A stretch of 64,000 nucleotides of DNA from NCBI GenBank assembly GCA_022747635.1, contig JAKTNV010000668.1, forward strand, positions 1 through 64,000, given 5' to 3'. The notes beneath the pieces were generated by a model. The model saw only the letters and a list, made by a program, of their open reading frames with translations, was not told the DNA's origin and did no database searches. How positions within the stretch are numbered: the stretch's first letter is position 1; each line of letters starts with the position of its first letter. This document shows, one piece after another, positions 38,519 to 51,800 of the stretch. A program made the position numbers and the translations under genes. The DNA is from Hetaerina americana (taxonomy: Eukaryota; Arthropoda; Insecta; Odonata; Calopterygidae).

Positions 38519-41500
38519 GTGAATGTTTGAGGTGTTTAGAAGGCATTTATATCATTTTTAGAAAATTTAATTTTTCACATTTTTCCATGAAAAGTGCCAA
38601 TACCCCCCTCTTTGGGTTCTAGGTGAAAATCTCACTCGACACAAATCAAACAAAAATGTTTCCATGGTGTATATTGTTGTTCATTTTCATCAAATAAAAA
38701 AATAAAACCCAGAATTAATCCTGAAAGACAATAAAAGATCATAAAAGATGCTTCAGCCCAGGTGATAATGTTACTAAAAAAGCCCAAATTTCTGAAAATA
38801 TTGCGAAAAACAACAATCTTCTGCTTTAGAGTGAATGTTTGAGGTGTTTAGAAGGTATTTATTTCATTTTTAGAAAATTTAATTTTTCACATTTTTCCAT
38901 GAAAAGTGCCAATACCCCCCCCTTTGGGTTCTAGGTGAAAATCTCACTCGACACAAATCAAACAAAAATGTATCCAAGGTGTGTGTTGTTGTTCATTTTC
39001 ATCAAATAAACAAAATAAAACCCAGAATGAATCCTGAAAGACAATATAAGATCATAAAAGATGCTTCAGCCCAGGTGTTAATGTTACTAAAAGGGCCCAA
39101 ATTTCTAAAAATATTGCGAAAAACAACAATCTTCTGTTTTAGAGTGAATGTTAGAGGTGTTTAGAAGGCATTTATTTCATTTTTAGAAAATTTAATTTTT
39201 CACATTTTTCCATGAAAAGTGCCAATACCCCCCCCTTTGGGTTCTAGGTGAAAATCTCACTCGACACAAATCAAACAAAAATGATTCCATGGTGTGTATT
39301 GTTGTTCATTTTCATCAAATAAACAAAATAAAACCCAGAATTAATCCTGAAAGGCAAGAAATGAGCATAAAAGATACTTCAGCGCAAGTGTTAATGTTAC
39401 TAAAAGAGCCCAAATTTCTAAAAATATTGCGAAAAACAACAATCTTCTGCTTTAGAGTGAATGTTTGAGGTGTTTAGAAGGTATTTATTTCATTTTTAGA
39501 AAATTTAATTTTTCACATTTTTCCATGAAAAGTGCCAATACCCCCCCCTTTGGGTTCTAGGTGAAAATCTCACTCGATCAAAATCAATTAAAATGTTTCC
39601 ATGGTGTGTATTGTTGTTCATTTTCATCAAATAAAAAAAAAAACCCAGAATTAATCCTGAAAGACAAGAAATGAGCATAAAAGATTCTTCAGCTCAGGTG
39701 TTAATGTTACTAAAAGAGCCCAAATTTCTAAAAATATTGCGAAAAATTACAATCTTCTGTTTTGGAGTGAATGTTTGAGGTGTTTAGAAGGCATTTATAT
39801 CATTTTTAGAAAATTTAATTTTTCACATTTTTCCATGAAAAGTGCCAATACCCCCCCCTTTGGGTTCTAGGTGAAAATCTCACTCGACACAAATCAAACA
39901 AAAATGATTCCATGGTGTGTATTGTTGTTCATTTTCATCAAATAAACAAAATAAAACCCAGAATTAATCCTGAAAGACAAGAAATGAGCATAAAAGTTAA
40001 TTCAGCGCAAGTGTTAATGTTACTAAAAGAGCCCAAATTTCTAAAAATATTGCGAAAAACAACAATCTTCTGTTTTAGAGTGAATGTTTGAGGTGTTTAG
40101 AAGGCATTTATTTCATTTTTAGAAAATTAATTTTTTCACATTTTTCCATGAAAAGTGCCAATACCCCCCCTTTGGGTTCTAGGTGAAAATCTCACTCGAC
40201 ACAAATCAAACAAAAATGATTCCATGGTGTGTATTGTTGTTCATTTTCATCAAATAAACAAAATAAAACCCAGAATTAATCCTGAAAGACAAGAAATGAG
40301 CATAAAAGTTAATTCAGCGCAAGTGTTAATGTTACTAAAAGAGCCCAAATTTCTATAAATATTGCGAAAAACAACAATCTTCTGTTTTAGAGTGAATGTT
40401 TGAGGTGTTTAGAAGGCATTTATTTCATTTTTAGAAAATTAATTTTTTCACATTTTTCCATGAAAAGTGCCAATACCCCCCCCTTTGGGTTCAAGGTGAA
40501 AATCTCACTCGACACAAATCAAACAAAAATGTTTCCATGGTGTGTATTGTTGTTCATTTTCATCAAATAAAAAAATAAAACCCAGAATTAATCCTGAAAA
40601 CAAGAAATGAGCATAAAAGATGCTTCAGCTCAAGTGTTAATGTTACTAAAAGAGCCCAAATTTCTAAAAATATTGCGAAAAATTACAATCTTCTGTTTTA
40701 GAGTGAATGTTTGAGGTGTTTAGAAGGCATTTATTTCATTTTTAGAAAATTTAATTTTTCACATTTTTCCATGAAAAGTGCGAATACCCCCCCCCTTTGG
40801 GTTCTAGGTGAAAATCTCACTCGACACAAATCAAACAAAAATGTATCCAAGGTGTGTGTTGTTGTTCATTTTCATCAAATAAACAAAATAAAACCCAGAA
40901 TGAATCCTGAAAGACAATAAAAGATCATAAAAGATGCTTCAGCCCAGGTGCTAATGTTACTAAAAAAGCCCAAATTTCTGAAAATATTGCGAAAAACAAC
41001 AATCTTCTGCTTTAGAGTGAATGTTTGAGGTGTTTAGAAGGTATTTATTTCATTTTTAGAAAATTTAATTTTTCTCATTTTTCCATGAAAAGTGCCAATA
41101 CCCCCCCCTTTGGGTTCTAGGTGAAAATCTCACTCGACACAAATCAAACAAAAATGTATCCAAGGTGTGTGTTGTTGTTCATTTTCATCAAATAAACAAA
41201 ATAAAACCCAGAATGAATCCTGAAAGACAAGAAATGAGCATAAAAGTTAATTCAGCGCAAGTGTTAATGTTACTAAAAGAGCCCAAATTTCTAAAAATAT
41301 TGCGAAAAACAACAATCTTCTTTTTAAGAGTGAATGTTTGAGGTGTTTAGAAGGTATTTATTTCATTTTTAGAAAATTTAATTTTTCACATTTTTCCATG
41401 AAAAGTGCCAATACCCCCCCCTTTGGGTTCTAGGTGAAAATCTCACTCGATACAAATCAATCAAAAATGTTTCCATGGTGTGTATTGTTTTCATTTTCAT

Positions 41501-41641
41501 CAAATAAACAAAATAAAACCCAGAATGAATCCTGAAAGACAAGAAATGAGCATAAAAGATGCTTCAGCTCAAGTGTTAATGTTACTAAAAGAGCCCAAAT
41601 TTCTAAAAATATTGCGAAAAATTACAATCTTCTGTTTTGGA
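38519..41641. repeat. HOR family C, unit C1 (10 monomers, 3,123 bp)
   Basis: Monomers start at 38519, 38831, 39144, 39457, 39767, 40080, 40392, 40703, 41017 and 41330. Marks in order: CCCCCCTCTTT with GTGTATATTG; AATATAAGATC; GTTAGAGGTG with GATTCCATGG; CTCGATCAAAATC; GGCATTTATATC; AAATTAATTTTTTC twice; AGTGCGAATACC; TTTCTCATTT; CTCGATACAAATC. All except the fourth and fifth monomers return in C2. Confidence 0.82.
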
Positions 41642-44142
41642 GTGAATGTTTGAGGTGTTTAGAAGGCATTTATATCATTTTTAGAAAATTTAATTTTTCA
41701 CATTTTTCCATGAAAAGTGCCAATACCCCCCTCTTTGGGTTCTAGGTGAAAATCTCACTCGACACAAATCAAACAAAAATGTTTCCATGGTGTATATTGT
41801 TGTTCATTTTCATCAAATAAAAAAATAAAACCCAGAATTAATCCTGAAAGACAATAAAAGATCATAAAAGATGCTTCAGCCCAGGTGATAATGTTACTAA
41901 AAAAGCCCAAATTTCTGAAAATATTGCGAAAAACAACAATCTTCTGCTTTAGAGTGAATGTTTGAGGTGTTTAGAAGGTATTTATTTCATTTTTAGAAAA
42001 TTTAATTTTTCACATTTTTCCATGAAAAGTGCCAATACCCCCCCCTTTGGGTTCTAGGTGAAAATCTCACTCGACACAAATCAAACAAAAATGTATCCAA
42101 GGTGTGTGTTGTTGTTCATTTTCATCAAATAAACAAAATAAAACCCAGAATGAATCCTGAAAGACAATATAAGATCATAAAAGATGCTTCAGCCCAGGTG
42201 TTAATGTTACTAAAAGGGCCCAAATTTCTAAAAATATTGCGAAAAACAACAATCTTCTGTTTTAGAGTGAATGTTAGAGGTGTTTAGAAGGCATTTATTT
42301 CATTTTTAGAAAATTTAATTTTTCACATTTTTCCATGAAAAGTGCCAATACCCCCCCCTTTGGGTTCTAGGTGAAAATCTCACTCGACACAAATCAAACA
42401 AAAATGATTCCATGGTGTGTATTGTTGTTCATTTTCATCAAATAAACAAAATAAAACCCAGAATTAATCCTGAAAGGCAAGAAATGAGCATAAAAGATAC
42501 TTCAGCGCAAGTGTTAATGTTACTAAAAGAGCCCAAATTTCTAAAAATATTGCGAAAAACAACAATCTTCTGTTTTAGAGTGAATGTTTGAGGTGTTTAG
42601 AAGGCATTTATTTCATTTTTAGAAAATTAATTTTTTCACATTTTTCCATGAAAAGTGCCAATACCCCCCCTTTGGGTTCTAGGTGAAAATCTCGCTCGAC
42701 ACAAATCAAACAAAAATGATTCCATGGTGTGTATTGTTGTTCATTTTCATCAAATAAACAAAATAAAACCCAGAATTAATCCTGAAAGACAAGAAATGAG
42801 CATAAAAGTTAATTCAGCGCAAGTGTTAATGTTACTAAAAGAGCCCAAATTTCTAAAAATATTGCGAAAAACAACAATCTTCTGTTTTAGAGTGAATGTT
42901 TGAGGTGTTTAGAAGGCATTTATTTCATTTTTAGAAAATTAATTTTTTCACATTTTTCCATGAAAAGTGCCAATTGCCCCCCCTTTGGGTTCAAGGTGAA
43001 AATCTCACTCGACACAAATCAAACAAAAATGTTTCCATGGTGTGTATTGTTGTTCATTTTCATCAAATAAAAAAATAAAACCCAGAATTATTCCTGAAAA
43101 CAAGAAATGAGCATAAAAGATGCTTCAGCTCAAGTGTTAATGTTACTAAAAGAGCCCAAATTTCTAAAAATATTGCGAAAAATTACAATCTTCTGTTTTA
43201 GAGTGAATGTTTGAGGTGTTTAGAAGGCATTTATTTCATTTTTAGAAAATTTAATTTTTCACATTTTTCCATGAAAAGTGCGAATACCCCCCCCCTTTGG
43301 GTTCTAGGTGAAAATCTCACTCGACACAAATCAAACAAAAATGTATCCAAGGTGTGTGTTGTTGTTCATTTTCATCAAATAAACAAAATAAAACCCAGAA
43401 TGAATCCTGAAAGACAATAAAAGATCATAAAAGATGCTTCAGCCCAGGTGTTAATGTTACTAAAAAAGCCCAAATTTCTGAAAATATTGCGAAAAACAAC
43501 AATCTTCTGCTTTAGAGTGAATGTTTGAGGTGTTTAGAAGGTATTTATTTCATTTTTAGAAAATTTAATTTTTCTCATTTTTCCATGAAAAGTGCCAATA
43601 CCCCCCCCTTTGGGTTCTAGGTGAAAATCTCACTCGACACAAATCAAACAAAAATGTATCCAAGGTGTGTGTTGTTGTTCATTTTCATCAAATAAACAAA
43701 ATAAAACCCAGAATGAATCCTGAAAGACAAGAAATGAGCATAAAAGTTAATTCAGCGCAAGTGTTAATGTTACTAAAAGAGCCCAAATTTCTAAAAATAT
43801 TGCGAAAAACAACAATCTTCTTTTTAAGAGTGAATGTTTGAGGTGTTTAGAAGGTATTTATTTCATTTTTAGAAAATTTAATTTTTCACATTTTTCCATG
43901 AAAAGTGCCAATACCCCCCCCTTTGGGTTCTAGGTGAAAATCTCACTCGATACAAATCAATCAAAAATGTTTCCATGGTGTGTATTGTTGTTCATTTTCA
44001 TCAAATATAAAAAATAAAACCCAGAATTAATCCTGAAAGACAAGAAATGAGCATAAAAGATGCTTCAGCTCAAGTGTTAATGTTACTAAAAGAGCCCAAA
44101 TTTCTAAAAATATTGCGAAAAATTACAATCTTCTGTTTTGGA
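41642..44142. repeat. HOR family C, unit C2 (8 monomers, 2,501 bp)
   Basis: Monomers start at 41642, 41954, 42267, 42580, 42892, 43203, 43517 and 43830. The order equals C1 minus the two monomers at 39457 and 39767. The third monomer begins as in C1 but ends with CTGTTTTAGAG, not CTGCTTTAGAG, so the two-monomer loss took place near its end, between about 42490 and 42570. Private changes are CTCGCTCGAC near 42693 and CAATTGCCCC near 42972. Confidence 0.82.
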
Positions 44143-47100
44143 GTGAATGTTTGAGGTGTTTAGAAGGCATTTATATCATTTTTAGAAAATTTAATTTTTC
44201 ACATTTTTCCATGAAAAGTGCCAATACCCCCCTCTTTGGGTTCTAGGTGAAAATCTCACTCGACACAAATCAAACAAAAATGTTTCCATGGTGTATATTG
44301 TTGTTCATTTTCATCAAATAAAAAAATAAAACCCAGAATTAATCCTGAAAGACAATAAAAGATCATAAAAGATGCTTCAGCCCAGGTGATAATGTTACTA
44401 AAAAAGCCCAAATTTCTGAAAATATTGCGAAAAACAACAATCTTCTGCTTTAGAGTGAATGTTTGAGGTGTTTAGAAGGTATTTATTTCATTTTTAGAAA
44501 ATTTAATTTTTCACATTTTTCCATGAAAAGTGCCAATACCCCCCCCTTTGGGTTCTAGGTGAAAATCTCACTCGACACAAATCAAACAAAAATGTATCCA
44601 AGGTGTGTGTTGTTGTTCATTTTCATCAAATAAACAAAATAAAACCCAGAATGAATCCTGAAAGACAATATAAGATCATAAAAGATGCTTCAGCCCAGGT
44701 GTTAATGTTACTAAAAGGGCCCAAATTTCTAAAAATATTGCGAAAAACAACAATCTTCTGTTTTAGAGTGAATGTTAGAGGTGTTTAGAAGGCATTTATT
44801 TCATTTTTAGAAAATTTAATTTTTCACATTTTTCCATGAAAAGTGCCAATACCCCCCCCTTTGGGTTCTAGGTGAAAATCTCACTCGACACAAATCAAAC
44901 AAAAATGATTCCATGGTGTGTATTGTTGTTCATTTTCATCAAATAAACAAAATAAAACCCAGAATTAATCCTGAAAGGCAAGAAATGAGCATAAAAGATA
45001 CTTCAGCGCAAGTGTTAATGTTACTAAAAGAGCCCAAATTTCTAAAAATATTGCGAAAAACAACAATCTTCTGCTTTAGAGTGAATGTTTGAGGTGTTTA
45101 GAAGGTATTTATTTCATTTTTAGAAAATTTAATTTTTCACATTTTTCCATGAAAAGTGCCAATACCCCCACCTTTGGGTTCTAGGTGAAAATCTCACTCG
45201 ACACAAATCAAACAAAAATGATTCCATGGTGTGTATTGTTGTTCATTTTCATCAAATAAACAAAATAAAACCCAGAATTAATCCTGAAAGACAAGAAATG
45301 AGCATAAAAGTTAATTCAGCGCAAGTGTTAATGTTACTAAAAGAGCCCAAATTTCTAAAAATATTGCGAAAAACAACAATCTTCTGTTTTAGAGTGAATG
45401 TTTGAGGTGTTTAGAAGGCATTTATTTCATTTTTAGAAAATTTAATTTTTCACATTTTTCCATGAAAAGTGCGAATACCCCCCCCCTTTGGGTTCTAGGT
45501 GAAAATCTCACTCGACACAAATCAAACAAAAATGTATCCAAGGTGTGTGTTGTTGTTCATTTTCATCAAATAAACAAAATAAAACCCAGAATGAATCCTG
45601 AAAGACAATAAAAGATCATAAAAGATGCTTCAGCCCAGGTGTTAATGTTACTAAAAAAGCCCAAATTTCTAAAAATATTGCGAAAAATTACAATCTTCTG
45701 TTTTAGAGTGAATGTTTGAGGTGTTTAGAAGGCATTTATTTCATTTTTAGAAAATTTAATTTTTCACATTTTTCCATGAAAAGTGCGAATACCCCCCCCC
45801 TTTGGGTTCTAGGTGAAAATCTCACTCGACACAAATCAAACAAAAATGTATCCAAGGTGTGTGTTGTTGTTCATTTTCATCAAATAAACAAAATAAAACC
45901 CAGAATGAATCCTGAAAGACAATAAAAGATCATAAAAGATGCTTCAGCCCAGGTGTTAATGTTACTAAAAAAGCCCAAATTTCTGAAAATATTGCGAAAA
46001 ACAACAATCTTCTGCTTTAAAGTGAATGTTTGAGGTGTTTAGAAGGTATTTATTTCATTTTTAGAAAATTTAATTTTTCTAATTTTTTAATGAAAAGTGC
46101 CAATACCCCCCCCTTTGGGTTCTAGGTGAAAATCTCACTCGACACAAATCAAACAAAAATGTATCCAAGGTGTGTGTTGTTGTTCATTTTCATCAAATAA
46201 ACAAAATAAAACCCAGAATGAATCCTGAAAGACAATATAAGATCATAAAAGATGCTTCAGCCCAGGTGTTAATGTTACTAAAAGGGCCCAAATTTCTAAA
46301 AATATTGCGAAAAACAACAATCTTCTGTTTTAGAGTGAATGTTTGAGGTGTTTAGAAGGCATTTATTTCATTTTTAGAAAATTTAATTTTTCACATTTTT
46401 CCATGAAAAGTGCCAATACCCCCAGCTTTGGGTTCTAGGTGAAAATCTCACTCGACACAAATCAAACAAAAATGATTCCATGGTGTGTCTTGTTGTTCAT
46501 TTTCATCAAATAAACAAAATAAAACCCAGAATTAATCCTGAAAGGCAAGAAATGAGCATAAAAGATACTTCAGCGCAAGTGTTAATTTTACTAAAAGAGC
46601 CCAAATTTCTAAAAATATTGCGAAAAACAACAATCTTCTGTTTTAGAGTGAATGTTTGAGGTGTTTAGAAGGTATTTATTTCATTTTTAGAAAATTTTAT
46701 TTTTCACATTTTTCCATGAAAAGTGCCAATACCCCCCCCTTTGGGTTCTAGGTGAAAATCTCACTCGATCAAAATCAATCAAAAATGTTTCCATGGTGTG
46801 TATTGTTGTTCATTTTCATCAAATAAAAAAAATAAAACCCAGAATTAATCCTGAAAGACAAGAAATGAGCATAAAAGATTCTTCAGCTCAAGTGTTAATG
46901 TTACTAAAAGAGCCCAAATTTCTAAAAATATTGCGAAAAATTACAATCTTCTGTTTTGGAGTGAATGTTTGAGGTGTTTAGAAGGCATTTATATCATTTT
47001 TAGAAAATTTAATTTTTCACATTTTTCCATGAAAAGTGCCAATACCCCCCCCTTTGGGTTCTAGGTGAAAATCTCACTCGACACAAATCAAACAAAAATG

Positions 47101-47585
47101 TTTCCATGGTGTGTATTGTTGTTCATTTTCATCAAATAAAAAAATAAAACCCAGAATTAATCCTGAAAGACAAGAAATGAGCATAAAAGATGCTTCAGCT
47201 CAAGTGTTAATGTTACTAAAAGAGCCCAAATTTCTAAAAATATTGCGAAAAATTACAATCTTCTGTTTTGGAGTGAATGTTTGAGGTGTTTAGAAGGCAT
47301 TTATATCATTTTTAGAAAATTTAATTTTTCACATTTTTCCATGAAAAGTGCCAATACCCCCCCCTTTGGGTTCTAGGTGAAAATCTCACTCGACACAAAT
47401 CAAACAAAAATGATTCCATGGTGTGTATTGTTGTTCATTTTCATCAAATAAACAAAATAAAACCCAGAATGAATCCTGAAAGACAATAAATGATCATAAA
47501 AGATGCTTCAGCCCAGGTGTTAATGTTACTAAAAGAGCCCAAATTTCTAAAAATATTGCGAAAAATTACAATCTTCTGTTTTGGA
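44143..47585. repeat. HOR family C, unit C3 and tail (11 monomers)
   Basis: Monomers start at 44143, 44455, 44768, 45081, 45394, 45708, 46022, 46335, 46648, 46961 and 47273. The first three repeat C2. The monomer at 45081 joins a GGTATTT first half (type 39457) to a GATTCCATGG second half (type 39767 or 40080). The monomers at 45394 and 45708 are tandem twins with AGTGCGAATACC. After 46022 the order becomes irregular, with two neighbouring GGCATTTATATC monomers at 46961 and 47273. Confidence 0.75.
45394..46021. repeat. Single-monomer tandem duplication (2 x 314 bp)
   Basis: The monomers at 45394 and 45708 share AGTGCGAATACC, the same C-tract class, GTGTGTGTTG and AATAAAAGATC; their first 200 bases look identical. 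In C1 and C2 this monomer occurs once per unit (40703, 43203). The first twin ends with AAATTACAATC, the second with TCTGCTTTAAAG. Confidence 0.8.
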
Positions 47586-48832
47586 GTGAATGTTTGAGGT
47601 GTTTAGAAGGCATTTATTTCATTTTTAGAAAATTTAATTTTTCACATTTTCCCATGAAAAGTGCCAATACCCCCCCTTTGGGTTCTAGGTGAAAATCTCA
47701 CTCGACACAAATCAAACAAAAATGTTTCCATGGTGTGTATTGTTGTTCATTTTCATCAAATAAACAAAATAAAACCCAGAATTAATCTTGAAAGTCAAGA
47801 AAAGAGCATAAAAGTTGCTTCAGCGAAAGTGTTAATGTTACTAAAAGAGCCCAAATTTCTAAAAATATTGCGAAAAACAACAATCTTCTGTTTTAGAGTG
47901 AATGTTTGAGGTGTTTAGAAGGCATTTATTTCATTTTTAGAAAATTTAATTTTTCACATTTTTCCATGAAAAGTGCCAAAAGTACCCTTTGGGTTCTAGG
48001 TGAAAATCTCACTCGACACAAATCAAACAAAAATGTATCCAAGGTGTGTATTGTTGTTCATTTTCATCAAATAAACAAAATAAAACCCAGAATGTATCCT
48101 GAAAGACAATAAAAGATCATAAAAGATGCTTCAGCCCAGGTGTTAATGTTACTAAAAGAGCCCTAATTTCTAAAAATATTGCGAAAAACAACAATCTTCT
48201 GTTTTAGAGTGAATGTTTGAGGTGTTTAGAAGGCATTTATTTCATTTTTAGAAAATTTAATTTTTCACATTTTTCCATTAAAGGTGCCAATACCTCCCCC
48301 TTTGGGTTCTAGGTGAAAATCTCACTTGACACAAATCAAACAAAAATGTTTCCATGGTGTGTATTGTTGTTCATGTTCATCAAAAAAACAAAATAAAACC
48401 CAGAATTAATCCTGAAACACAAGAAATGAGCATAAAAGTTGCATCAGCGCAAGTGTTAATGTTACTAAAAGAGCCCAAATTTCTAAAAATATTGCGAAAA
48501 ACAACAATCTTCTGTTTTAGAGTGAATGTTTGAGGTGGTTAGAAGGCATTTATTTCATTTTTAGAAAATTTAATTTTTCACATTTTTCCATGAAAAGTGC
48601 CAATACCCCCCTTTGGGTTCTAGGTGAAAATCTCACTCGACACAAATCAAACAAAAATGTTTCCATGGTGTGTATTGTTGTTCATTTTCATCAAATAAAC
48701 AAAATAAAACCCAGAATTAATCTTGAAGGACAAGAAATGAGCATAAAAGTTGCTTGAGAGAAAGTGTTAATGTTACTAAAAGAGCCCAAATTTCTAAAAA
48801 TATTGCGAAAAACAACAATCTTCTGTTTTAGA
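47586..48832. repeat. Transition from family C to family D (4 monomers)
   Basis: Monomers start at 47586, 47898, 48209 and 48522. The first still follows a C-type end (AAATTACAATC, GTTTTGGAG), while 48209 has the D-type CCATTAAAGGTGCC. None belongs to a repeated unit that I could recognise. Confidence 0.65.
47969..47987. repeat. Nine-base duplication replacing the C-tract
   Basis: AAAAGTGCC (47969-47977) is followed directly by AAAAGTACC (47978-47986), and the tract is reduced to CCC. No other monomer shows this form, so it is a private event at the C-tract. Confidence 0.8.
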
Positions 48833-51800
48833 GTGAATGTTTGAGGTGTTTAGAAGGCATTTATTTCATTTTTAGAAAATTTAATTTTTCACATTTTTCC
48901 ATGAAAAGTGCCAATACCCCTCCCTTTGGGTTCTAGGTGAAAATCTCACTCGACACAAATCAAACAAAATGTATCCAAGGTGTGTATTGTTGTTCATTTT
49001 CATCCAATAAACAAAATAAAACCCAGAATTAATCCTGAAAGACAATAAAAGATCATAAAACATGCTTCAGCCCAAGTGTTAATGTTACTAAAAGAGCCCA
49101 AATTTCTAAAAATATTGCGAAAAATTACAATCTTCTGTTTTGGAGTGAATGTTTGAGGTGTTTAGAAGGCATTTATTTCATTTTTAGAAAATTTAATTTT
49201 TCACATTTATCCATTAAAGGTGCCAATACCCCCCTTTGGGTTCTAGGTGAAAATCTCACTTGACACAAATCAAACAAAAATGTTTCCATGGTGTGTATTG
49301 TTGTTCATTTTCATCAAATAAACAAAATAAAACCCAGAATTAATCCTGAAAGACATGAAATGAGCATAAAAGATGCTTCAGCGCAAGTGTTAATTATAAT
49401 AAAGAGCCCAAATTTCTAAAAATATTGCGAAAAACAACAATCTTCTGTTTTAGAGTGAATGTTTGAGGTGTTTAGAAGGCATTTATTTCATTTTTAGAAA
49501 ATTTAATTTTTCACATTTTTCCATTAAAGGTGCCCCCCCTTTGGGTTCTAGGTGAAAATCTCAATTGACACAAATCAAACAAAAATGTTTCCATGGTGTG
49601 TATTGTTGTTCATTTTCATCAAATAAACAAAATAAAACCCAGAATTAATCCTGAAAGACATGAAATGAGCATAAAAGATGCTTCAGCGCAAGTGTTAATT
49701 ATAGTAAAAGAGCCCAAATTTCTAAAAATATTGCGAAAAACAACAATCTTCTGTTTTAGAGTGAATGTTTGAGGTGTTTAGAAGGCATTTATTTCATTTT
49801 TAGAAAATTTAATTTTTCACATTTTTCCATGAAAAGTGCCAATACCCCCCCCTTTGGGTTCTAGGCGAAAATCTCACTCGACACAAATCAAAAAAAAATG
49901 TATCCAAGGTGTGTATTGTTGTTCATTTTCATCAAATAAACAAAATAAAACCCAGAATGTATCTTGAAAGACAATAAATGATCATAAAAGATGCTTCAGC
50001 CCAGGTTTTAATGTTACTAAAAGAGCTAAAATTTCTAAAAATATTGCGAAAAACAACAATCTTCTGTTTTAGAGTGAATGTTTGAGGTGTTTATAAGGCA
50101 TTTATTTCATTTTTAGAAAATTTAATTTTTCACATTTTTCCATGAAAAGTGCCAATACCCCCCCCCTTTGGGTTCTAGGTGAAAATCTCACTTGACGCAA
50201 ATCAAACAAAAATGTTTCCATGGTGTGTATTGTTGTTCATGTTCATCAAATAAACTAAATAAAACCCAGAATTAAGCCTGAAAGACAAGATATGAGCATA
50301 AAAGTTGCTTCAGAGAAAGTGTTAATGTTACTAAAAGAGCCCAAATTTCTGAAAATATTGCGAAAAACAACAATCTTCTGTTTTAGAGTGAATGTTTGAG
50401 GTGTTTAGAAGGCATTTATTTCATTTTTAGAAAATTTAATTTTTCACATTTTTCCATGAAAAGTGCCAATACCCCTCCCTTTGGGTTCTAGGTGAAAATC
50501 TCACTCGACACAAATCAAACAAAAATGATTCCATGGTGTGTATTGTTGTTCATTTTCATCAAATAAACAAAATAAAACCCAGAATTAATCCTGAAAGACA
50601 ATAAAAGATCATAAAACATGCTTCAGCCCAAGTGTAAATGTTACTAAAAGAGCCCAAATTTCTAAAAATATTGCGAAAAACAACAATCTTCTGTTTTAGA
50701 GTGAATGTTTGAGGTGTTTAGAAGGCATTTATTTCATTTTTAGAAAATTTAATTTTTTACATTTTTCCATTAAAGGTGCCAATACCCCCCCCTTTGGGTT
50801 CTAGGTGAAAATCTCACTTCACACAAATCAAACAAAAATGTTTCCATGGTGTGTATTGTTGTTCATTTTCATCAAATAAACAAAATAAAACCCAGAATTA
50901 ATCCTGAAAGACATGAAATGAGCATAAAAGATGCTTCAGCGCAAGTGTTAATTATGCTAAAAGAGCCCAAATTTCTAAAAATATTGCGAAAAACAACAAT
51001 CTTCTGTTTTAGAGTGAATGTTTGAGGTGTTTAGAAGGCATTTATTTCATTTTTAGAAAATTTAATTTTTCACATTTTTCCATGAAAAGTGCCAATGCCC
51101 CCCCCCTTTGGGTTCTAGGTGAAAATCTCACTCAACACAAATCAAACAAAAATGTATCCAAGGTGTGTATTGTTGTTCATTTTCATCAAATAAACAAAAT
51201 AAAACCCAGAATGTATCTTGAAAGACAATAAATGATCATAAAAGATGCTTCAGCCCAGGTGTTTATGTTACTAAAAGAGCCCAAATTTCTAAAAATATTG
51301 CGAAAAACAACAATCTTCTGTTTTAGAGTGAATGTTTGTGTTTATAAGGCATTTATTTCATTTTTAGAAAATTTAATTTTTCACATTTTTCCATGAAAAG
51401 TGCCAATAACCCCCCCCCCTTTGGGTTCTAGGTGAAAATCTCACTTGACGCAAATCAAACAAAAATGTTTCCATGGTGTGTATTGTTGTTCATTTTCATC
51501 AAATAAATAAAATAAAACCCAGAATTAATCCTGAAAGACAAGAAATGAGCATAAAAGTTGCTTCAGCGCAAGTGTTAATGTTACTAAAAGAGCCCAAATT
51601 TCTAAAAATATTGCGAAAAACAACAATCTTCTGTTTTAGAGTTAATGTTTGAGGTGTTTAGAAGGCATTTATTTCATTTTTAGAAAATTTAATTTTTCAC
51701 ATTTTTCCATGAAAAGTGCCAATCACCCCCCCCCTTTGGGTTCTAGGTGAAAATCTCACTCGACACAAATCAAAAAAAAATGTATCCATGGTGTGTATTG

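Noticed and set aside
48881..49063. 60-codon minus-strand frame repeated at 52944, 55134, 58260, 60761 and 62013
   Set aside because: It tracks the unit-opening CCCCTCCC monomer of family D only. Copies exist because the HOR is repeated, and there is no evidence of coding selection.
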